DNA of 64,000 nucleotides from Pseudomonas citrullilanati (GTDB lineage: Bacteria; Pseudomonadota; Gammaproteobacteria; Pseudomonadales; Pseudomonadaceae), in NCBI RefSeq assembly GCF_030580855.1, contig NZ_JAUQOP010000021.1, forward strand, positions 1 to 64,000. Direction: 5' to 3'. The translations under genes and the position numbers were made by a program. Position 1 is the stretch's first letter. Each line of letters begins with the position of its first letter. A model generated the notes under the pieces. That model searched no databases. It was not told where the DNA came from and saw only the letters and a list, made by a program, of their open reading frames with translations. Below, piece by piece: positions 16,329-22,445 of this stretch.

Positions 16329-16958
16329 ATGTTCATCCGTGCTTACCTTCGGGCCTCTACCAACGACCAAGATGCCCACCGGGCTAAGGACCAACTCACT
16401 GCCTTCGCACAGGATCATGGGCAGCGGATAGCGGCCTGCTACACCGAAAACGAAAGTGGTGCCACCCTCCAGCGTCCTGAGCTGTTCCGATTGTTGTCCG
16501 ATGCGCATCCCGGTGATGTCCTCTTGGTCGAACAGGTAGACCGGCTTTCGCGCCTCACAGAAGCCGACTGGCAGAAGCTTCGAGGGATCATCAAGGACAA
16601 AGAGGTCCGAGTGGTCTCGCTTGATTTGCCTACCTCGCACCAGTTCATGGCGCAGGGGAGCGGAGCGTTGGACACTTTTACATCAAGGATGCTTGGGGCC
16701 ATCAACGACATGCTCTTGGACATGCTCGCAGCGGTCGCCCGGAAGGACTACGAGGACCGTCGCCGTCGCCAGATGGATGGCATTAAGAAGGCGAAGGACC
16801 AAGGCGCTTACAAGGGGCGTGGGGTCGATCAGGACAAGCACCAGCGTATTCTGGAGTGTCTGGGCAAGGGAATGGGTCTGCGGGAAACCTCAAGGGCCAC
16901 GGGTGCCAGCACGGCAACTGTTCAGCGGGCTATGAAGCTCAAGGCAGTCGACCTCTGA
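16329..16958 (+). CDS. Small serine recombinase (resolvase/invertase family)
   Basis: Encodes 209 aa. The catalytic serine is S10 in AYLRASTNDQDA; the active-site arginines are in VEQVDRLSR and nearby. The long E-helix region GAINDMLLDMLAAVARKDYEDRRRRQMDGI follows. A C-terminal helix-turn-helix is formed by LGKGMGLRETSRATGASTATVQRAM. The length and domain order match Tn3-type resolvases and DNA invertases. It would cut and rejoin DNA at paired short sites, for dimer resolution or inversion. It is intact and sits between the Rha gene and the RT module, convergent with the RT. Confidence 0.9.
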   Translation: MFIRAYLRASTNDQDAHRAKDQLTAFAQDHGQRIAACYTENESGATLQRPELFRLLSDAHPGDVLLVEQVDRLSRLTEADWQKLRGIIKDKEVRVVSLDLPTSHQFMAQGSGALDTFTSRMLGAINDMLLDMLAAVARKDYEDRRRRQMDGIKKAKDQGAYKGRGVDQDKHQRILECLGKGMGLRETSRATGASTATVQRAMKLKAVDL

Positions 16959-17035
16959 CGGCAAGCGCCGGGAGTATTTGAGGAGGGCTGTTAGTTCGGC
17001 TGAGCACAACTACCCCTCTCTGTCCGATTGCCCTA

Positions 17036-17077
17036 TCTGTAATCGTTAAGAGCGTTTAGGCAGAAGCCCCGTGAGGC
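17036..17077. repeat. Left copy of the 42-bp repeat bracketing the RT module
   Basis: Matches 19083-19124 at 37 of 42 positions (shared: CTGTAATCGTTAAGAGCG and GGCAGAAGCCC). This copy covers the last codons and stop of the RT gene; the other covers the last codons and stop of the integrase frame. Weaker similarity continues about 15-20 bases to the left. Confidence 0.75.
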
Positions 17078-18324
17078 TCGAGACGCTCTGAGTGAAGCTC
17101 CGAAAGAAGTCTTACTCCAAGCATCCTGCGCCGAGCAGTGCCGTTTGCCCTCGCAAAGAGCTTCGCTTTTTCAGCTTCGTACAGGGCCAGCTGATTTGAT
17201 ATGTAATCGTCCAAGCCCTTTATCCAATGACCATTGCTGCAAAATGAGAATGCCTTCCCCCAGCCGAGGATCACTCGGTCAAGATTTTGTAGCGCGCCCG
17301 AATAGGTCGCTTTTGGGGAAATTACTCCGACTTCAATGCTGGCCTTCATAACGCGGAGCGATGCCTCCATTTCGGATGCTATTCGTTTCTTAAACTTGTC
17401 TCTCGTGCCTTTCGATGGCTGCACTAACCCCGGCGAAACATAGCAACCCAAGAAATCAAACCCGTCTGACGTTGAGCCGCTTGAAGCTTTGCCGCTTGTT
17501 GCCGAGGGTGAATATGCCTTCAGCGAAAGCTTCGCGAGCTCTTTCAGTGCTTTGTTGAAAGCTCGGGTTACGCAGCTCCTATCCTTCCCAAGAATCAGGA
17601 AGTCATCGATGTAGCGGAGGCAAATTACTTCACCAGTGTTCATGGTTTTGTCGAAGTCGTGCAGATACAAATTGGCTATGAGCGGCGACAGTGGCGAGCC
17701 TTGAGCCACGCCTTCCGCCCCAAGAGGGAAAATCTCATCAAGACCCTGCCGTCGCAGTACATCAATGTTTGCAAGGTCTGTTGTGATCGCAGCTTGTAAC
17801 AAGGCCACCGTGTCAGGACATTTGATATGAGGTGCCACCAACCCCATCACTCGGGCCTTATCGATTTTCGTAAAGAACTCTGCAATGTCAGACCGGATAT
17901 GGAAGGCCGCTCCACCGGAGATAGCCAATTTGGCATCGTTTATTGCCATAGCGACACTTTTGGTTGGAATGCCGCCGTAGCTGGTCGGGGTTGCCAGAGC
18001 GTCCTTTACGAACTTAATGCGCGTCTGCAAGGCTTCAAGTAGAGCACGCTGAACGATTCGGTTGGGTATGGGTGAAAGCACAATGGGTCGTGAGCTACCG
18101 TTGGCTTTGGTTTTTGCCACGCCTGTCTGCTGCTTGAAGGTGAAAGTTTTCTTGGATAGTGCGCGTTGGATTTCGGAAAGCGACTTAGGGAGGCGGCTCT
18201 CGAAGTCTTTAGCTTCATTTCGGATAGTTTCGGATGTAGAAGATAGGGCGCTGCTTTTAACCTTTCTCCAGGCCGAATGCAGCGACTCCATGCTGTAGAT
18301 CCGACGGTATAGCGGCGTTGCCAA
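17056..18324 (-). CDS. Reverse transcriptase, group-II-like/unclassified, standalone
   Basis: Encodes 422 aa from a TTG start at 18322-18324 that has AAGGAG 5 bases upstream. A longer frame from another TTG at 18369 has no ribosome-binding site. RT palm motifs: SDIAEFFTKID (about 145-155), GVAQGSPLSPLIANLYL (about 205-221) and LRYIDDFLIL with the catalytic YIDD (about 238-241). LYRRIYSMESLHSAW at the N-terminus and DGFDFLGCYVSP after the palm fit group-II-intron-like RTs. No HNH endonuclease or clear maturase domain follows, and no intron boundaries were found. The QGSP form argues against a diversity-generating retroelement, and the retron-type APTSP/LSN motif is absent. A 700-base repeat-rich leader precedes it. 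A defence or retroelement role is inferred. Confidence 0.85.
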   Translation of the reverse strand: MATPLYRRIYSMESLHSAWRKVKSSALSSTSETIRNEAKDFESRLPKSLSEIQRALSKKTFTFKQQTGVAKTKANGSSRPIVLSPIPNRIVQRALLEALQTRIKFVKDALATPTSYGGIPTKSVAMAINDAKLAISGGAAFHIRSDIAEFFTKIDKARVMGLVAPHIKCPDTVALLQAAITTDLANIDVLRRQGLDEIFPLGAEGVAQGSPLSPLIANLYLHDFDKTMNTGEVICLRYIDDFLILGKDRSCVTRAFNKALKELAKLSLKAYSPSATSGKASSGSTSDGFDFLGCYVSPGLVQPSKGTRDKFKKRIASEMEASLRVMKASIEVGVISPKATYSGALQNLDRVILGWGKAFSFCSNGHWIKGLDDYISNQLALYEAEKAKLFARANGTARRRMLGVRLLSELHSERLEPHGASA

Positions 18325-18388
18325 AGAAAACTCCTTGTTTGTTGGGAGCACCAGTGAACTCTCACCCAACTGCTACAGGGGACCTTCA

Positions 18389-18522
18389 ACCACCGGGAGA
18401 CCTCGAAGCCTTAACGGCGATCTTGGTCGCGACCCGCACAGCAAGCTCCGAAGAGAGATGGCTGGCGTCTGTAATACTTGGTTCAGTGCTGTGAGGCGGC
18501 TGCACCAGCAAGCAGGCGAGGC
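18389..18522. repeat. 134-bp perfect direct repeat, RT-proximal copy
   Basis: Identical over all 134 bases to 18874-19007 and 485 bases away. It contains the palindrome GGTCGCGACC. On the minus strand both copies could encode a peptide with LACLLVQPPHSTEPS; in this copy a 64-codon frame from 18580 to 18386 ends just before the RT. Confidence 0.9.
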
Positions 18523-18553
18523 TGAGCGCAGTCACGAATAATCGCGATGCGGC

Positions 18554-18768
18554 GTGCGCCAAGTTGGCACGTTTTTGCATGAAAGCATGATTTCCCTCAG
18601 AAATTCCGCCAAGACACGATAAATCGCAGCTTTTTAGATCTCGCGGTCAATCCCGCCCCATGCGCCAAGTTGGCACGTTTTTGCATGGTCGCATGATGTA
18701 CCTCGAAGATGCCGCTGAGGTACAAATCGTACCTTTTTGGATCTCGCGGTCAAGCGCGCGCCATGCGG
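18554..18768. repeat. Tandem pair of an approximately 107-bp unit
   Basis: Two units start at 18554 and 18660. Each begins with the same 27 bases (from TGCGCCAAGTTGGCACG on), continues with a GCATGAT block, and ends with a TTTTT-GATCTCGCGGTCAA block; the middle is diverged. GCCAAgTTGGC in each is a small palindrome. On the minus strand each has a GAGG-type ribosome site followed by ATG and the peptide core CKNVPTWR. Confidence 0.75.
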
Positions 18769-18790
18769 CCGAACACCGAACTCCACCCTG

Positions 18791-18856
18791 AAAATAAAGC
18801 TGCTAACCGTCTGGTGACCCCAACGTGCAGACAGAGTTACGGTTAGTGACGCAGCA
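18791..18856 (-). terminator. Strong hairpin with T-rich tail downstream of the integrase
   Basis: Nested stems GCTGC/GCAGC, CTAACC/GGTTAG and GTCTG/CAGAC, followed on the minus strand by TTTATTTT. It would stop integrase transcripts before the RT, or form part of a structured leader. Confidence 0.5.
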
Positions 18857-18873
18857 GTCGAGTGACGCTCTTT

Positions 18874-19007
18874 ACCACCGGGAGACCTCGAAGCCTTAAC
18901 GGCGATCTTGGTCGCGACCCGCACAGCAAGCTCCGAAGAGAGATGGCTGGCGTCTGTAATACTTGGTTCAGTGCTGTGAGGCGGCTGCACCAGCAAGCAG
19001 GCGAGGC
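18874..19007. repeat. 134-bp perfect direct repeat, integrase-proximal copy
   Basis: Second copy of the repeat at 18389-18522 with no mismatch. It lies between the integrase 3' end and the hairpin. Confidence 0.9.
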
Positions 19008-19082
19008 AGACCGATGTTAACAAACGATGCGCCGAAAGCTACTGTAATCGCACGGCTACTTTTCTGCCGTCCAAGCGCCCTT

Positions 19083-19124
19083 TCTGTAATCGTTAAGAGC
19101 GCTCCGGCAGAAGCCCTGCGAGGA
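19083..19124. repeat. Right copy of the 42-bp repeat bracketing the RT module
   Basis: Covers the last codons and stop of the (shifted) integrase frame and bases just beyond. 37 of 42 bases match 17036-17077 in the same orientation, so the RT module lies between direct repeats of the integrase 3' end. Confidence 0.75.
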
Positions 19125-20846
19125 CCGCAATGCGCGGCAAACGGGCCATATGATCCTGTTGGGTCTTTAGTAAATGGCGCTCGCCGTAGCTCCGACTTAT
19201 AGAGCCATCATCATGTCCGGTGATTGCGTCGTGGGTTTCTTCTGGGATGCCTGCCTCTCGACACATGGTCTTGAAGCTGTGGCGGAATCCATGGAGGGAC
19301 TTACAGGCGTCTCAAGCTCGGCAACGTCACGCAGGTACACGCCCCATCGTTTCCCGAAGTTATGCCCGTACCAGCCAGTAGGATTCGGCTTGAGGGCCGG
19401 GAATAGCTGGCCTGTGGCGGGTAGGTCCTCGACGTAATCCAAGAAGCCAAGGTCGATGAGGTCCTGATGGATAGCAACCAAGCGGTGACTTCCCTTAGTC
19501 TTCAAGGTTCTGTCGTCATCTGATCCGTCCTCAGAGATCCCAAGAAGGTCCAAGTACCAGATGCCGTCTTCGGACTTGCGGACCTCATTGGCTTTCATCT
19601 GGGCAATCTCTTCCCGTCGAGCGCCTGTGTAGCAGAGCAGGAGAGGTAGCCATTTCCAAGCTTCCCCAAACGATGCCCGAGGAGCGGCCCATTCGCCTTT
19701 GAACAGCGGACTGGAGAAAACCTTGATGAGCTCCGCTTGGGTGTAGCCTTTCCGAGTCGCGGTGCGTGATTGCTTGGCGCTCGCTTTTCGCAATGACTTC
19801 GTGATGCCTGACGCGACCACTGGGTTCTCGGTGATGTATTCCATCTTCACTGCGTAGGCCAGGACCGAAGAAAGCCCCATCAGCTTGTTCTTGATCGTGG
19901 CGCTACTCAGCAAAGGCAACTCAAGCTGTTTTGCTCGGGCAATCTGCTCGTGTGCGTTGAGCGCTTTAAGGCCTTCACCTTTGGAAGGCATCTGGCGAAG
20001 CAGGCCATAAAACTCTTCAATGGTCTTGCGCTTGATCTGTTTAACCGGAAGGTCGCCCAGCAGCTCAACGAATCGAACGATTGTGGTCTGGTATTCCCCT
20101 GCGGTCTTTTCGACGTCGCGCTTCCCATCACCCATGTGGCGGTGATTACGTGACCAGTGCTCGAAGACCACTGAAAGCGTCTCTGCTGGGCTCTCTGGCT
20201 TGATCCTGTCGATACTCAGGGGAGCTTCGTGGGGAAGCTCAAAGACCGCAGAGTAATTACCGTAGTGGCGCTTGTAGGCAATCTCGGACAGCTCCAGATG
20301 CTGCGCCAAGAATGCTTCGTACAGATACTTGTGGAAGGGCGTACCGGGCAAAGGCATTGGCAGTGAAGCCTTCGCCAGCTCATCGGCTACCGTTTGATCG
20401 AGGTGCTGTCGAGCGCGTGACTCCAGCCCATCGGGGCCCAGTAGGGCTTTTGGGCTTCTGATGCTGAAGTGGTCGCGCAGGGTCTCGTGGCCTACATCTT
20501 CAGAGCCTATGAGATACCCCTCAAATCTTCCGGTGGATTCCATATGGTCGAGCTCAGCCTTCGCCCATCTCGCGGCGAGCTGAATAGCATCTTGAAGGGT
20601 AGGGGTGTGAGCGCCGGAAAGCTGGAGGCGAATGTTCAGGAAGAACTCTTCGGATTGACCCCATGCAGCTGCAAAACGGGTCTTTGCCTCGCGGGTATCT
20701 TTAGTGCCCAAGGTGCGCTTGTAGGTCTCGCCTGCCTCAGGAAGGAGCGGCTTAATGTCCTTCGGGATACGGCGGCGGAATGTAGTAGGTCCCGGTGCGG
20801 GGATCTTTCCAAGGTTGTGCCATAAATCCCATCGTGTACCCGCCAT
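19093..20846 (-). pseudogene. Tyrosine integrase of the island, frameshifted before the catalytic C-terminus
   Basis: The main frame (20846 to 19197, 549 aa, MAGTRWDLWHNLGKIP) has the N-terminal SAM-like domain and catalytic Arg I in CYTGARREEIAQMK, then the beta-hairpin KTKGSHRLVAIH. After ELETPVSPS it runs into nonsense (ATASRPCVERQAS). In the -1 frame the expected ending appears: LHGFRHSFKTMCREAG, then AITGHDDGSISRSYGE, supplying HxxR, the second His and the nucleophile Tyr, and ends at TAA 19093-19095. So a single-base change near 19285-19300 separates the catalytic residues. It lies immediately inside attR next to tRNA-Phe, as expected for a tRNA-targeting integrase. A sequencing error is possible. 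Confidence 0.85.
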
Positions 20847-20884
20847 GTGTACTCATGCGTGACGGGTTACAGCAACTCCAAAAA

Positions 20885-20921
20885 GTAAAAACCCCCGAGA
20901 CCTTGCGGAATCAGGGGTTTT
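20885..20921 (-). terminator. Replacement tRNA-Phe terminator supplied by the island
   Basis: Minus strand: AAAACCCCTGA ... TCTCGGGGGTTTTT directly after the tRNA 3' end. The outer half lies in the att repeat; the distal half with the T-tract is island DNA. Confidence 0.6.
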
Positions 20922-20966
20922 CGGTATTAGTGGTGCCCAGAGACGGAATCGAACCGCCGACACGGG
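20914..20966. repeat. Right attachment repeat of the island
   Basis: 53 bp identical to 12971-13023. It overlaps the 3' part of the intact tRNA-Phe and 17 bases beyond it. Confidence 0.95.
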
Positions 20967-21006
20967 GATTTTCAATCCCCTGCTCTACCGACTGAGCTAT
21001 CTGGGC
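20931..21006 (-). tRNA. tRNA-Phe (anticodon GAA), integration site
   Basis: 76-nt cloverleaf. Acceptor GCCCAGA/TCTGGGC, D-arm AGCTCAGTCGGTAGAGC, anticodon stem GGGGA/TCCCC with loop TTGAAAA, T-arm GCGGTTCGATTCCGT, encoded CCA. It was restored intact by the island, whose insertion point is in its 3' half. Confidence 0.97.
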
Positions 21007-21108
21007 AACGGGGCGCATTAAACGGGTTTTTCAGGGGGGCGTCAAGCACGTTATCAAAAAATATTTAATTATTACCGTCGCTTACGATTCACCCCCGGTC
21101 TGTGCGGC

Positions 21109-21381
21109 TTACTCCGATGGCGGTACGTAGCCTTCGGCCTTGGCGTAGTCTTCGCCGGAAAAGAACTTGTCCATTTCGCCCTGAAGGTATTTGCGGTCTT
21201 CGGCGTTCATCATGTTCAGGCGTTTTTCGTTGATCAGCAGGGTCTGGTGTTTTTGCCAGTCGCCCCAGGCCTTGGCCGAGACATTGTCGTAGATGTCCTG
21301 GCCCTTGGCGCCCGGGAAAGGTGCGCGTTCCAGGCCTTCGAGTTCTTCTTTGTACTTGCGGCACATGATGGTGCGGGTCAT
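21109..21381 (-). CDS. yggX: YggX, Fe(II)-trafficking/oxidative damage protection protein
   Basis: Encodes 90 aa. Starts [24 protein letters not shown] with the conserved Cys7 of the YggX family, then [23 protein letters not shown], the helical signature. It protects Fe-S proteins from oxidation and is functionally tied to MutY, itself an Fe-S enzyme. Its ATG overlaps the mutY stop by four bases, so it is the third cistron of asmA-mutY-yggX. Confidence 0.96.
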   Translation of the reverse strand: MTRTIMCRKYKEELEGLERAPFPGAKGQDIYDNVSAKAWGDWQKHQTLLINEKRLNMMNAEDRKYLQGEMDKFFSGEDYAKAEGYVPPSE

Positions 21382-22445
21382 TGCAACTCTCCTGCGTTCA
21401 ATACGGCGGCCGCGCGTTCGAGCAAGGTCTTGACCGGGGCGGCGAGGCCCAGGCGCGGCGGGGTGGCGAGGTTATACCAGAGCCAGTCGGCCTCGGCCAC
21501 GTGATGGCCGGTTTCCCGGACCTGGACCAGCCAGGGCTCGATCGCCAGCTGGAAGTGGCTGAAGGTGTGCACCAGGCTCGGCAGTTCCTGTTGGTTGCCC
21601 AGCTCCAGCGAATGTTGGAGGGCCAGGTGCTGCAGGTCATCGAGGTCGTCGAGCTCCGGCAGGCTCCACAGGCCGCCCCACAAGCCGGTGGAAGGGCGAC
21701 GATAAAGCAGGATCGCGCCTTCACGGTTGGCGAGCATCGGCATCAAGGTGCGTTTCTTCGGCACCTCCTTGCGCGGCTTGGGAATCGGGTAGCGGGTTTC
21801 CAGGCCCAGCAGGTGGGCTTCGCAGCCCTTTTTCAGCGGGCAGAGCAGGCAACTGGGCTTGCTGCGAGTGCAGAGGGTCGCCCCCAGGTCCATCATCGCC
21901 TGGGTGTAGGCATTGACCCGATCCTGGGGCGTGAAGCGTTCGGCGGTGGCCCAGAGCTGCCTGGCCACCTTGGGTTCGCCGGGGTAGCCTTCCTGGGCGG
22001 TGAAGCGTGCCAGCACCCGCTTGACGTTGCCGTCGAGGATCGGCGCGCGCAGGTCCATGCTGATGCTGGCGATGGCGCCGGCAGTGGACAGGCCGATGCC
22101 CGGCAGCTCGGTGAGTTTCTCGACGTCACGAGGGAACTCGCCGCCGTATTGATCGACGACTATCTTCGCGGTTTTCTGCAAGTTGCGCGCGCGGGTGTAG
22201 TAGCCCAGCCCGGTCCACAGGTGCAGGACTTCGTCCTCCGGCGCCGCGGCCAGGGCTTGGACGGTCGGCAGCGAGGCCATGAACCGGTCGAAGTAGCCGA
22301 GCACGGTGCTGACCTGGGTCTGTTGCAACATGATCTCCGACACCCACACGCGATACGGCGTGATGCCCTGTTGCCAGGGCAGGTCGTGGCGTCCGTGGCG
22401 GTCGAACCACTCCAGCACGGCGCTGGAAAATTGCTCGGCGGTCAT
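21378..22445 (-). CDS. mutY: A/G-specific adenine DNA glycosylase
   Basis: Encodes 355 aa. Catalytic E37 is in [13 protein letters not shown]. The helix-hairpin-helix is [12 protein letters not shown] with the following Asp in [13 protein letters not shown] (about 138). The 4Fe-4S ligands are in [17 protein letters not shown] (C-x6-C-x2-C-x5-C, about 192-208). The C-terminal NUDIX-like domain ([17 protein letters not shown]) recognises 8-oxoG. It removes adenine opposite 8-oxoguanine. Four-base overlaps on both sides put it in the middle of the asmA-mutY-yggX operon. Confidence 0.97.
   Translation of the reverse strand: MTAEQFSSAVLEWFDRHGRHDLPWQQGITPYRVWVSEIMLQQTQVSTVLGYFDRFMASLPTVQALAAAPEDEVLHLWTGLGYYTRARNLQKTAKIVVDQYGGEFPRDVEKLTELPGIGLSTAGAIASISMDLRAPILDGNVKRVLARFTAQEGYPGEPKVARQLWATAERFTPQDRVNAYTQAMMDLGATLCTRSKPSCLLCPLKKGCEAHLLGLETRYPIPKPRKEVPKKRTLMPMLANREGAILLYRRPSTGLWGGLWSLPELDDLDDLQHLALQHSLELGNQQELPSLVHTFSHFQLAIEPWLVQVRETGHHVAEADWLWYNLATPPRLGLAAPVKTLLERAAAVLNAGELQ

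Larger units (their letters stand above)
18370..19082 (-). ncRNA. Repeat-rich leader of the RT gene, candidate structured RNA or RT template
   Basis: In the RT direction the order is: 134-bp repeat, strong hairpin (18799-18856), two copies of a roughly 107-bp unit, the same 134-bp repeat again, then the RT start. No conserved protein spans it. The hairpin and symmetric B-C-C-B layout suggest RNA structure or a template. Whether it is transcribed is unknown. Confidence 0.35.
12971..20966. mobile_element. 8.0-kb genomic island integrated in tRNA-Phe
   Basis: Bounded by identical 53-bp direct repeats. An intact tRNA-Phe is at the right end and a tyrosine integrase lies next to it, reading away from the tRNA. 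Cargo from left: HEPN-like gene, frameshifted HTH gene, Rha-family regulator, serine recombinase, RT with repeat-rich leader, integrase. Several genes look visibly more AT-rich than the flanks, and no REP elements occur inside. The integrase reading frame is broken, so self-excision is doubtful. Basis: repeats and genes are seen; integration history is inferred. Confidence 0.92.

Noticed and set aside
17056..18369. Reading the RT as a diversity-generating retroelement
   Set aside because: The palm motif is QGSPLSP, not the DGR-type form, and the 134-bp repeats are identical with no adenine-specific differences that would mark template and variable copies.
17056..18369. Longer RT start at the TTG at 18369
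   Set aside because: No ribosome-binding site; the TTG at 18324 has AAGGAG at ideal spacing and begins at the conserved LYRRIYSMESL.
17056..19092. Reading the RT module as a group II intron
   Set aside because: No maturase/HNH extension and no GUGYG 5' end or domain V-like hairpin ending in AY was recognised at the edges; this needs a covariance search to be firm.
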